The notes under the pieces are model-generated. The model saw nothing but the letters and a program-made list of their open reading frames with translations. It did no database searches and was not told the DNA's origin. Both the position numbers and the translations under genes were made by a program. From Brachionus rotundiformis (Eukaryota; Rotifera; Eurotatoria; Ploima; Brachionidae), in the NCBI GenBank assembly GCA_016802295.1, contig JAESIW010000071.1:644507-708506 (forward strand): 64,000 nt of DNA, read 5' to 3'. The first letter of the stretch is position 1. Every line of letters begins with the position of its first letter. Below are positions 1 to 11,920 of the stretch, one piece after another.

Positions 1-392
1 TTTCGTGATTGTTGACCTCCATGTTACTGCTGGTCGCCCTTGAGGTGTCCATTGAAGGGCCTTTTTTGGTATCCGTGTTCTTGATGCATTGACTTAATGG
101 CTCTAATTTTGTCATTCTGTAAAGGTCAGCATTCGACAGTGTCAGATGCCAGTGTATCCCGAAAATCCTCCGCAGGCTTCCAGTGTGGAAGGTGTTAAGG
201 CTTTTTCTGTCAGATTCACTCATCCCCCAACATTCACTTCCGTACATCAATGTTGCTTTTACTAAACTGTTGTATAGTTTAAGTTTTGTTTCCTTGCTGT
301 AGCTTTTTGATTTCCATGCTGGTCGGAGTCTAGCATAGACTCTCTTTGCTTTAGCAAGTCTATTGTTAACAGAGACATAATTGGGGACTAAT
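1..392 (-). pseudogene. 3' part of a non-LTR retrotransposon reverse transcriptase, decayed
   Basis: Read on the minus strand, about 392 down to 70 encodes the region after the LINE polymerase core: a 'LVKATLMYGSECW' block, then 'LNTFHTGSLRRIFGIHW' and 'LSNADLYRMT'. These are hallmarks of the conserved stretch that ends many RTE/CR1-like ORFs. The usual W-x-G-H segment that should follow is missing. The next expected block ('ALQWTPQGRP', about 70-20) is present but in another frame, so there is a deletion plus a frameshift. A stop codon lies just upstream of the first block near 393. The copy runs off the left edge and is clearly dead. The exact LINE clade is not determinable here. Confidence 0.8.
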
Positions 393-730
393 TAATCAAG
401 ATAAAAATGGGAAACTCTTTTATGCGGAATCTTCTTATGTTAGCAAAGTGCAGAACTACAGAAAAGCACATGCAACACCAAGTATAAAGACTGTTTCATT
501 ACAGGCTTGGTCATCAGATGCGCAATGACCGACGTTGTATCGGCCATTGGGCTTGTTTGTCTCTTGGTTTTTGATTTTAAGTTAACATTACGCGCTTGCA
601 GGAGAGTCCTCTGGCCAACCGCCAAATTCTCATTTCTTCTTCCTTCGATATCCCACCCTCTTGGCGGCTGATCAAATTTACTTACTTGGCAGTAATTGAA
701 AAAAAATTTAAGGTGAGAAGCGCTGAAGAA
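393..730. other. no supported gene
   Basis: An open frame exists on the minus strand (440-766) but has no recognisable motif and overlaps a weak plus-strand frame. I see nothing I can defend as coding. Confidence 0.4.
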
Positions 731-1034
731 ATGGCTAGTTTTGTCAATCAGAGCGATGATCATCAAGTAAGCCGACTTAAATAGCTACAAATAAAATTCT
801 TCATTTCTAATTTATTATTTTAGACAAGTAAGATGACATAAATTAATGCCGATTACAATTTAATCCTAATCGTCTAGATTCAAATCATCATGATGGTTTG
901 TCATTAGATGAACAAAAACAAGTGGACCGCACCGAGCTCTTTTTGGCCAAAGTAAACGCTCATATAACAAGTCAAATATTGGCTAATCAAGACGATTCAA
1001 GTTTTTTCTTACACAAAGATATCACTTTTAGCAA
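731..1034 (+). CDS. possible orphan exon(s), gene not resolved
   Basis: An ATG at 731 opens twelve codons (MASFVNQSDDHQ) and meets a good donor (CAA|GTAAGC). A second coding-like stretch, about 878-1034, contains 'DGLSLDEQKQVDRTELF' and ends at another good donor (AAA|GTAAGA). It is preceded by a possible acceptor TCGTCTAG, but the phases of the two pieces do not match as I read them. No downstream exon is visible before 4349. These may be upstream exons of the EPLIN-like gene, a decayed gene, or chance. I do not recognise the protein. Confidence 0.25.
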
Positions 1035-1170
1035 AAGTAAGATACTTTTGGCACATTTTATTCATTGTTTGGTTAAATTTGTACAGATTAATTTTCAAAA
1101 ATATTTAAGACTTCGTCAAATAAGTTTTTTTTCTTTTTTTTTTTTTTTTTACTTTTTTTTGTGTTTTTGA

Positions 1171-4100
1171 TGATGAAAATATTTTAAGCTTTCTTTAATT
1201 AAATGTTTCTGAAGCCATTTAGTTCACTCATTAAATTAGCTCTTTCGTGTGTTCCAAATAAAAGCTTCTCGTTTAAATCTATTTTCTAGACATGCCAAGC
1301 TTAAAGCTAAAATAAAGTAAAGTCAATTATCAGGCAAGAGACCATTGGTATTAGGGGCAAAACACTTCAAAACGACAAGACAATTTTCTTAATTTATTTT
1401 GGACATGTAGAGAAAAAAAATAAAATAAATATTGATGACACTAATGGAAGCTTTTTAGACCTTTGTTGACAATTAAAGATAAGCTCGACTGATTTGCTTT
1501 ATTCCATTCTGTACACAGAGAGAGAGAGAGAAAGAGAGAGAAGGGCATTATACGACCGCTTGCTGATTGACACACATTTTAACCCAAATTTGGTCCAATT
1601 TGGGTCGAGCTAGACAATCTATCTGATATAGTGGAGCGTTGTTTTTAAAAATGTTCAAGGGTTTTTGAAATTAAATCAAAAATTAATTAAATTGTTTTAA
1701 ATAGAGACCGTTGTGTATATTGTTTGCCTAATCTAAAATTAATTCAGCAATTAGCTTATTTCGGGTTTATAAATGTGTTTGTGTATTTTTTTAATTAATT
1801 TCTTAAGTAATCGACAATCTTGAAATATTTTAGTTAGAAACAACAAAATATTTTAAGTTTTTTTTTTTTGATTTTTTTAATTTTTTAATCATAGATAGTG
1901 GTTAGGTATTTTTTTTAATCTAGAATTTTCGACTAGGTCAATTAGTTTTATTAGATTGTTAATGCTTGACATTTGAAAACAACCACAACAACAACAAAAT
2001 ATTGGCAAAAGAAAAGTATTCTCGATTTAATTCTCAGAAATTAAAATCCATTTATTTAAAATATCTAATAATTTAAATTTAAAAAAAATAATAATAATAA
2101 ATAACTGGTGGTGACATATAAGACTTGTTTGATTTCAAGATACCATAGTAGCTACATTAAATCAAATATTATTTTAAGTTCAATTTATCTATTGTGATCT
2201 GTGCGATTTTTACCTTTTGTTTATTTTATTTTTAAGATTTTCTCTTAATCTAGAAATATTCTCCTATTATAAAAAGTTTAAGAAAATAGAACCTGATTTT
2301 TGTGTCTAAAAAATCTCAGACTAATTTGTCTAAATGTTCAAAATCTAAATGATAAGTGTCCCGCGATGACTCTAGACCATTGGCTATCTCGGATGGCTCA
2401 TTAATCTTTACGATAATAAATAAAGTTTATCTTAAAGGAAACTACTATTTACACAATACACAACTAAGTCATACTTTTAGTTAGATTAATCGCGCCATTG
2501 AGCGTAACAAATTAGTGGTATTTTGACTATGCAGCGTATGGTCTTGGTCCAATATTGAATTACAAGCTAACCTATATTATTTGCTAAGTTTGTTTACCGT
2601 TAGTGCTTGATTAATATCTACCTGTACTTTGCTAGCCTTAACAAATGACCAAACTGTGGATTATTTTCTAATCAACTAGAATTAAAATTAATTTAATTGA
2701 AAAAATATTTTTAAAACAATCTGGATAATTTGATACAAAAATTTTTAAATAGTTAGTCTTGGCTAGTAGTTAGCCCATAACAAATATATGTTGTCTAATT
2801 TAGTTTGAACTCATAAATTAGATAAATCGGATTGTCTAGGCTTTATTGTTGAAAAAAAAAGAGAAAAATTTTATTAAGTCTTAAGGACACGTGTAAGAAA
2901 TTTTCCTACTACTAGTAAACAGGCTTTTTCTTTTGTGTATATTTTATTTATGAGATGGTACTTGTTGGTAAATTTAAAAGTCAAGTGTTATTTTTTTCAT
3001 TAACTTTATTGGTATTTAATTTTGTTCTATACCAAGTAAGAAAAAAAGAACCAAAAAAAAGGGCCAAGAATCAAGATTATGCAATTGAAAAAGGTCAAAA
3101 TTTTGATTAACTAAAATTTTTTCTTCAAATTGGGTTCTCCAACGGTACTCTTTGGGCTTTAAAAGCCCGATTTAATTACAAACTTATGATCAACAACAAA
3201 AACAACAACAACAAAAAAGAATAAATATTTGAAAATATATAAATTTCAATCATTTCTGCTTAAAGGTCTTTTAAAAATAAAAATATATATATATATTTAT
3301 ATATACATATATATTTATATTCATTATATAATTTCTTAACGAATTGTTTAATTGTTTCTAATTGTTCAACATTTCTTGAAGGGATTCGGAGGTTTTTTTT
3401 GTTAATTGGCACAGAAACAAAACGTCTCTCTCTCTCTCTCACTCGCAGTCGCTTAATTTACGACCAATATTAATGACTAAAATAATAAAATTAAGTTAAA
3501 TTAAATTAAGAATAAAAGATTGTGTGTCGTCAAGATCTCTAGGTAAATTGAGTTTGTGCCTTGATCCCTTAGTTTAATTAAGGCTAAATTTATCCCATAA
3601 CAAATCCTAATTTTTCTCTCACCATTTTAACGCCTAATCTTGTCCTTAAATTGGCTCTTCAATTGTTCGAACTATTTTATTTTATTCATTTATTTTTTAA
3701 TTTACTCACCTTAATCGAGAGAATAGAATTTATTTTTTTAGGTATTAATTAAATTTTCAAAATCTCTACAGATAAATAAATATACGACACAAAATATAGA
3801 GGAGAAATATGAAGAAAAGATTTTGTTTTAAAATTAATTTACCTGTTTTTTTTTTTTAAATTAGTATTCGTTCAAACAAATGTATTATCATAAAATATAA
3901 GGACTTGTTTTAGACGAAAGAAAATCAATTAGATAATTAATTTATTTTTTAAATTAAGTTTTTATTTGAAATTAAAAAAAAAAATGAAAAAACAATAATG
4001 GCAATATAATAGTATAATAATATAATAAAAGAACAAAAATAAAATGCTAAAAAATATAAAATGAATTAGAAAAATTTTGCCTAAATGAACCTTTTCAATT

Positions 4101-4348
4101 TGAGTTTAATTACAATATGATGTGTTTTTTAGTTTGAGACTCATGAGATTTTTGACATTTTAATTTTCCGATTTTCAACTAAATTCTCTTTATTTTTTTA
4201 ATATTTATATATATTTTTTTCAATAAATAATAATTAAGAAAAAAATTAGAATATCATCATATATCATAGCATAGATACTGATTTATAAAAAATAAATATA
4301 TAGATCTTCTTTGCGTTTGATTGCTTTCTTGTTGCATGTGAATAAACA
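1171..4348. other. AT-rich non-coding stretch
   Basis: Homopolymer A/T runs and simple repeats dominate: an (AG)n tract at 1517-1541, AT/TATA-rich tracts near 3280-3325 and a (TC)n tract at about 3425-3441. No convincing ORF or RNA gene is seen. Likely the 5' flank or a long 5' intron of the EPLIN-like gene. Confidence 0.5.
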
Positions 4349-5033
4349 ATGAGTCAAAATAGTTTTTTGCTATTGTCACAAACAAAGGCACCATTAATCA
4401 AACCCGAGCTCAATTACGCTCAACTGAGCGGCGAGCCGGCTTCTCGACAAACATTGGCAAATAAAGCATTTTTTAAATCGACACCGTCACTAGCGCCCTC
4501 GATTCAATCGAGCATTAATAGCTCGTATAAAAATACAAATGAGAACTATATCGATTATGAATTTGAGCCCATAAGACAAAAGCCCAAGTCCAATCCCAAT
4601 TTGAGTGCACATTCGAGAGAATTGTTCACGCCCGATAGTCTAGAGTCAACATTGTCCTCGTGTTCGCTGACCGATTCGGACGCCGAGAACCACATAGTCA
4701 ACAGAGACAAAGAAAGTCTGGACGAAGAAGACGAACAAGTAAAGTCTAAAACCGACTCGGGCATTTCTGTATCGCCTCAGTTGACACACTCGTCAACCAG
4801 CGAGGACAAACATTTCGACTTGGACATCGATTTCGAGACAGACGAGGAAATTTGCCAATTGACCGAGAAAAACGAGAGCAGCGTTATATTGGAAAAGATA
4901 GAAAAAATCAATCGACTACAAGAAAAAATCAACGACATAAACAAACGCATCAAGTCTATAGACATGAACGCCACATATTCTCTTGGCGACAACCAATCAA
5001 TTCAGCAAACATTCGATCTTGATTTTGATAACC

Positions 5034-5064
<31 letters not shown>

Positions 5065-8000
5065 GAATACACATCACGAAAAGCCTTTTGATGAAAACTT
5101 TCGCAATCGAAACAATCAAACACGAATGGGCGTACGAGGCCCAGAGGACAATTTTTTTGACGATGACGAGGAGGATGAAAACAACTACATTGTCCAGGCA
5201 CGCAATCAGATCAATTTTAACATGTATGACGATGACTATTCAGATGATGATGATGATGATGATGAAAATGATGACGATTACGTTAAGCATCAAGACCAAT
5301 ATTACACAATAGTCCGTCAGGCTCAGCCGATCAGAAAGTACGCATCGACTGGCTTTTTGTTCAATCGATTCGGCTCTTATCTGGCACCGATTGAAGAAGC
5401 GCCCGAAGAAGTGCTCAAATCGTCAAGTAACTCGTCACTAGTGTCCACAGACTCGTCCGATTATTTGACACAATCGGCATATATCAGCAAAAAAACCTCA
5501 ACTAGCTGCTTTAATTTAGAGTTAAGGATGACTAGTGAGACAAGTGAGACAAATAGTCCTAGCAATCAAACTAACTTAGCTGATGATGATTCTAATCTAG
5601 CTCAAGACTTGAACTGGTCCGACCTAGTGCCACATTCTTCTTTATTAATTGAACGAGAAGAGTTCGTAGACAGCTCTTCTCTGATTGAAAGTATTAATTG
5701 TGAAAAAGGTAGTGACCATTTGTTTAGCTAAAAAGCCTAATAAAATATACATAATTATTATTATTTAATTTAAACATTTATTAACCAAACAGTTTATTTT
5801 TTTTTTATTTAAAAACTTTAAAAAATAATATTTATTTTTATTTGTGTTGAGCAGAAGAGAGCCAAAATAGTGGTGTTGGTGGCGGTTGTGATTATGTAGA
5901 TGAAGATAATAACAACAAAGATGAATCAGCTCCAAAAGGTTAGTTAATACTAATTTTTTTTTCTACACCCATTCATCTACATACTTATTTATCTACAACT
6001 ATCTATATATTTGTTTTCTTGTCCAAATATTGCGTGCAAATTATGCACTGACCGAAATAAATTAACTGGTCAAATAGATAATTTATGCGTTTGTTGGCGA
6101 ATCGCATAACCTTTAGAATTTAAGTGAATAATTGTGTGCGTAGGCTCCCTGAATTATTACTAATGATTGATTGTATTGAACTTTAATTTAATCGGGAATA
6201 TTCTGAAGCAACGGTGGCGCCCTCCATAATTCTACTGCTACAAAAGCTACAATCAAACCAAAAGCATTAAAAAAAACTATCTTCTAGAACCGATTATTAT
6301 GGAATAGAAGAATTATTTCGAAATAATAATTTATTAGCTTAGTTATCTTACTCATTTTATATCTTTTTTTCTTTTTTATAAATCCCAAGTTCGATCTCTC
6401 GAATACACAATTCTAAATGATTATTATATATATTTTTCTTTTCTATTCTTTTGGTTTTATCAAAAACGCTTTTTTTTATAAGCTATTCATCATCAATTTA
6501 GATTTCTTTATTTTCAAAATGGTGGATGTGTTTGATTCGCCCGAAGCCTATACCCAAAGCGACACTGTCGACCCCATCGACGGAATCAGTAAGTGACCCT
6601 CAGTGTCTTGATCCTTTAACATTAGACAATAAAATTTTCAAAAGGCAGTCTTATTTATAATTCATTAATAAAAAGATATATATCAATAATAGAATTTATT
6701 AAGATTTTAAATAATAATAAAATAATTTTAAAACATTCTTTTTAGTAAGATCATATTTTAAAGTACTTGGCAGCGTTATTAGACGAAAAAAGAAAATCAG
6801 TTTTTTTTATAGTTAGAAAAAAAAAACAATCACCAAAGAAAACGAATTACTAAAATTATTAAAAAAATATACAAAAATTAAAAATTTTCAGTCTGGTTAC
6901 GGATTCTTAATTTTAATTATTTATCAATTAATTGTAGCCTTTCGAGTTTAAATCATGCATAGATTTGCTTAATTTTTAGCATCAGTTTTATTGATATTTT
7001 GATTAATTTTTAAATCTTTTTATTAGTATTATATATAATTATAATGTTTTGTAATTTGTAGACTAGGGCTGTTCAGTCATGTTTACTTCTCATACTTTCA
7101 ACAGCTCACACATAATGAAAACAAACATTCATGCCACTAATCCATCTATCATTTGCGCCCTGTTCTTAATCTAAGTCTGAGTACACGCATGCGAATTTTG
7201 CGTGTGCAATGTGAAAATTTTTGTCTTAAAAAAATTAATTTTTTTCGTCTAAATCCAATTGTGCTCAGCACTTAAATACTTTTTTTTTTTAATTATTATT
7301 AGTCTCTTCTCTGATTATTTGAAGAAGACCTTTGCAGTAGCATGATAGATGAAAATTTACTCTGTCACTCGAACCATCGGTCTTGCGTTCGCATTGCATT
7401 AATCAATATATCCCAAAGACAAACAAACAAGTTTAATTTACTTTAATAGGTCTTCGAATTATAAGACTGAAAAAAAAACAACTTAAAACCAACTAGTTTG
7501 TTCTATTAAGTGAATAAATACTGCTAGGCTCGATAGAAAAAAATAATCATTTCTTAATGCAAAGCTAACACAATATCGCCCATCGATCTCCGGTCTTAGC
7601 CTAAGCTAAAAAAATTTAAACTATTCTCCTAATTAAACACTTAACAGGTCATTCGATATAAAAAATATAATATTTACAGTTGATAACATCCTTTTCATCA
7701 TTTCTATTCATACAATCGCCTCATAAGCAAAAATAAACACACTTCTAATACAAACACTCACAGTTAATAAATTGACCAAGGCTAGATTTGCTCTCATTTT
7801 GTTATTTTCTCTCTAAAAATAATTATTTTCTTCTTTTGCCTTTGCCAATATTTTGCTAACCATCGTCATAAACTAAACAGTAATGTTTTGTCTAGTACCC
7901 GAGGACAACGTCGAACGCTTGAGGAACATTCGTGACATGTTCGAAAACAGACAAGAAGACGACTTGATCGAGTTGAAAAAAGTCGAAAAACTCCAACCAT

Positions 8001-11000
8001 CCGAAAAGCTAAAGCAAACATTTCTAAAGTGAGTATTTTATTTTACCAACAACAGCATGTGTTTGCAGTGATTTATCTTTTTTCTTTTCTTTTTTTTTTA
8101 TTACCTTAACAGCAACAACAGCAGTGACAAACACAACCCAACCCAGCAACAGCTCATAGTCGCCATGAACATGGCCGACATAAATCCCAAGTCAATAAAC
8201 GGCGACTCGGTGTGCATGTACGAGCCGGGCTCATTGTCCGCCTCGTCGGTGGCCTCTTCGGTGCCTTCGTCGCCCAACAACGACTCGCTTAACCAAGACA
8301 ACCAACCAACTAGGTCTTAATTTTTGCCTATTTTTCCATTTTGCCTGCCTGTTTTTTGTTTTCCAAATAAATACAAAACAAAAAAAAAGCTTTGTTTTTT
8401 TAAAGCAATAAACAAATTGGCTTTTGATTAAAAATTTGATATCTAGGTTCGAAGAAGGCGTTGTTGTTAACGAACAAGAGGAACAAGAAGAAACAGCCAA
8501 AAATGGAAATAAAGATATTGTAAGCAAATTCTTACTCTTTTTTGGTGTTCTTGTTAACTTAAAAAGTTAGCTAAAAGAAACAAAAAATAGATCTTAATCA
8601 AATTTATTTTATTAAACCAAACTAAATAATAATTAAAAATAAATAAACTTAATTAATAAACTAATAAATAAAGATGCCTTTTGCCGATTTGAACAATGTG
8701 AAGACAAAATTCGAGAGCATTGGATGTGCGGAGGCGGAGAGCAGCGAGCCGAAGCCGGTTCGCTCGATCACGCCGCCGAGGGAGGGCGCCGACCGGGTCG
8801 AGATAGAGAACGAGCCGATGGCGCGCGCCGCCGACGTGGTCAGTGTGTACGAGCGGGTCGAGGACGCTCTGCCAGACGCCGGCTACATCAAGAGCAAACG
8901 CGAGATGTTCAGCTCGGTGAGCTCGCCGTCGCTTGGCGACGAGAGTGCGCCGCGCAAAAAGTCCATAACGCCGCCGCGCGACGACATTCTCAAGCGTGTG
9001 CTCAAGGAGAAGACGCCCGACCGGCTCGAGAATGTGATACGCGAGTCGGACCGCAGCGAGGACGTGCTGCCCTCGGCCGGCTCTATTAGACAAACGGCGG
9101 CCATGTTCAGCAGCGGCGGTGGCGCTCGTCAGCGATCAATCGAACGCAGCGGGATCACAATCGAAGGCGAGCTGACCGAAAAAGGCATTGCCAAATCGCG
9201 TCTAGCCTTGTTCAGCGATCCGGCGGCGCTCTCATCGCCGCCCACCAGCCACGCCGACCACGACTTGGACTTGATTAAGAACGCGTCCGGCATTGCCAAA
9301 GAACGCCTCAGTCTGTTCAAAAACATGGAACAATCGCTGAACACTCAGCGCACAAGTCCTGACCGATCGTTCAAAAAGCTCAAAGAGTTCACGCCGCCGC
9401 CCCAAATGGAACCGCGTCAGTACATCATCGTAAACAAAGAGGACAACGAGGACCAATTGAACGCGTCATGTGCAGACGTGAGCAGTGCGTACAACAAGGA
9501 CGAGTTCGTGCCAGAGAGCGGCTTGGCCAAAAATCGAATGAAACAGTATTTGGACCAAGCGTCGAACAGCAATCCAAACGAAACAAGTATTAGTGAAACA
9601 AGCGAACTGCAAGGCAAAGGCCTGGCCAAATCAATGCTTGCCAAATGGAAGTCTATCGAGAACATAAAAGAGGAACATAGTCCAGAGTCAAGGCGTAGTG
9701 TTGAAGACGAGGTGCCTCAGGCCGGCACGGCCAAGAGTCTCCTCAACAAATGGCAAAACATTGACACTGGCAATGAGGCTGCTAACAGGCAACGCAAAGC
9801 TCTCAAGGCGTTCACTCCACCGCCGCCCGAAGAGCTAGCTCGTCTTGATCAAGACAACGACGACGAGCAATGCGACGACAAGTCTAAGCAACAGGCCTAT
9901 GAAGACGAGCTTGCTTTGCTCAAAGGCGCTGCTAAAAACACCCTCAAAAAGTAACTTAACATTTGTTTAGTTTTTTAAAATATCATCAATTTCTTTATCT
10001 TTGTTTAATTTTTACTTTTGTTGCCTAAATACAAAGCTTAATGTTGTTTTTTTTCTATTTATCACTCGCTCAGGTTCGAAGAGTCTTTGGCCGAGTCCAA
10101 CACTAGGGTTAAACGAACAGTCACACCGCCTAAAGAGTTTTTGAGTCAAATTGGTCAATCGTCAGCCAAAACAGTGTAAGTGACCCACACACACACACAC
10201 ACACACACACTCACTTTGGTCTTGCAAAGCATAGCATGTCCCTTGATTGAACTAAATCTGGCCACTAAACGCATGATCTTGTTGCTCTTGTTTTGTTCTT
10301 GTCTCACTTTATTTATTTATCTTTTTAGTGTTTTTTTTTTGGTCTAATTTGAGCTCTTTTAAATTAATTTATCTTTTTTTGTTGAAGATTTGAATCCCAA
10401 CCGGTAGAGAGCAACATAAATGCTCATTATGCCGAAGAGGAGATCATACCACCGCAAGGATATGCCAAAAATTTGAAGCAAAAATTCCTCAATTTGGAAA
10501 AAGAAGCGGCCAAAATTGAGACTTCGTCGGCCAAAATGAACTATGTGCCCAAAAAGTTCACTTCTACAACCAGTCCTGCCTACAATCAGAGCAAGCAGCA
10601 ACCGGCGGCGAGCAAACAACAAGTAGGCAAGCTAAATGCCAACGGTCTATTGACCACAGTATCCAATGGTCAAAACGCAAATGGTCAAAGCAATGGCGAA
10701 AAGTGTTCCATGTGTGACAAGACAGTATATGCAATGGAAAAGATTGAAGCTGATAAAAAAGTGTATCACAAGGCCTGTTTCAAATGCACCAGCTGCAATT
10801 GTCCACTAAAGTAAGACTTGATTGATTCATTCATTGCTACTTTTTCATTTACTTTTGTCATTACTTAATTTGTGTTTATCTTTGAAAAAAAAATAACTCC
10901 CTTATACAACCCTGTATACACATAACACATATCTCTACAATTTGTAGACAAACTTTTTCAAAATTAAATTGTCTATTGACCAATATTGATCATTAAAATT

Positions 11001-11920
11001 ACTTATTAGTTAAAATAACTTTTTATTTAAAAAATATAACATACGCGTAGAGTTAATAGAAAAATAGTCTCAGATAAAAAACATTGTCTTGTTGAAATTT
11101 TTTGATTTTGATTCCAACTAAGCTATTTTGTTTAAATTTATTAAGTTTGTCATCGGTTGAGATTCACCAAAATAAGCCGTATTGTTTGGATAAGTGTAAG
11201 GGCGGCAACAAAGATCTTAGACTTATTGTGGTAGACACGAATTGTGCGAATCAAAATTCGCCAAAATCACCAAAAGTTACCAGTCCTAAGACAAAAAACG
11301 TGTCTCCATCGGTCGAAAGTCAAAAATTATTGAGCCCGAGTGCCAAGTCACCGGGTGCACTCTCGCCCAAAAGTCCCAGCTCAAAGAGCACTGCCACATC
11401 TAAAACAGCATCGCCAAATCCAAAACTATCACCAAAACCAAAATAAAAACATCAACAATTAACTCCTTGCGCACACTCAACACACAACTTCTACTAGTAA
11501 TATTCAATTGATTTGGTTTTTATTTGCCTGGTGTGCGTATTTGTTTGGCCAATGTGATTTTTTCTACCATTCTGATTGTTTTATTTCCCTAAGCTTGGTT
11601 ATCTATTACATTGATTGATGTGGTCTACATGCACGCATTTTATCTCTACCTTTGTTTTGTTGTTTTCATACACCACTTTTTGCCAAAATTGCACGATTTA
11701 AAATTTCTCCTCTTGAACAAATAAAATATTTTTAACTTTTTTTTTTATCTATCAAAGGTTGGGTAATTTTTCGTCTATAAAACAAACTTTATATTGTACA
11801 CCACATTTTTTACAATTGTTTGCCCGCAATGGCAACTACGACGAAGGATTCGGCCTAGAGAATTATAAGCGCAAATGGTTGCCACAACAACAAAGTGCGC
11901 CAACAACTGCAGCTAATTAA
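4349..11920 (+). CDS. LIMA1: EPLIN/LIMA1-like LIM-domain actin-binding protein (long isoform)
   Basis: Reconstructed exons: 4349-5708, 5855-5938, 6502-6588, 7896-8028, 8113-8313, 8447-8519, 8674-9950, 10074-10175, 10388-10810 and 11758-11920. All junctions are GT..AG, all phases agree and the sum is divisible by three (1300 aa). The start ATG has an in-frame stop two codons upstream. The N-terminal third is acidic and low complexity, with an 11-Gln run and Asp runs. The middle (about residues 650-1120) has repeats of the form G-x-A-K-x-x-L-x-x-[FW] interleaved with TPP motifs. The C-terminus is a single LIM domain: C-x2-C, H-x2-C, C-x2-C, then 17 residues to 'YCTPH', followed by 'GNYDEGFG', the signature after the LIM domain of vertebrate EPLIN. 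EPLIN bundles actin at junctions and stress fibres. LIM identity is firm; the actin role of the repeats is inferred. Confidence 0.85.
6519..6521 (+). promoter_or_regulatory. LIMA1: possible internal start of the EPLIN-like gene
   Basis: An in-frame ATG lies within the 6502-6588 exon and opens 'MVDVFDSPEAYTQ'. Exons downstream hold all the repeats and the LIM domain, so a promoter here would give a protein lacking the acidic N-terminus. Confidence 0.3.
8674..8676 (+). promoter_or_regulatory. LIMA1: possible second internal start of the EPLIN-like gene
   Basis: The large repeat exon begins exactly with ATG (MPFADLNNVKTKF). The bases before it (ATAAATAAAG) make a poor acceptor with no pyrimidine tract, unlike the gene's other introns. 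Splicing from 8519 keeps frame, but transcription could also start here. Confidence 0.35.
10186..10210 (+). repeat. (CA)n microsatellite in an EPLIN-like intron
   Basis: About twelve CA units start ten bases after the donor at 10176. Confidence 0.9.
11146..11446 (+). CDS. LIMA1: alternative terminal exon of the EPLIN-like gene (variant LIM half)
   Basis: This exon accepts from the same donor (10810, phase 2) as the exon at 11758. The acceptor is TTATTAAG at 11145. It supplies 'LSSVEIHQNKPYC', placing the seventh zinc-ligand Cys exactly 17 residues after the sixth, as in the other isoform. The eighth ligand then sits one residue late (C-x3-C instead of C-x2-H). About 75 residues rich in Ser-Pro and Lys follow, to a TAA at 11444-11446. 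The resulting isoform would be 1346 aa and lacks the GNYDEGFG tail. Phase and ligand spacing make chance unlikely, but no transcript evidence is available. Confidence 0.7.

Noticed and set aside
440..766. 108-codon minus-strand ORF
   Set aside because: No recognisable content, and it overlaps an equally plausible plus-strand frame with donor sites.
4555..5312. Several overlapping frames opposite or shifted in the first EPLIN-like exon
   Set aside because: Shadows of the low-complexity CAA/GAT repeats in the real frame.
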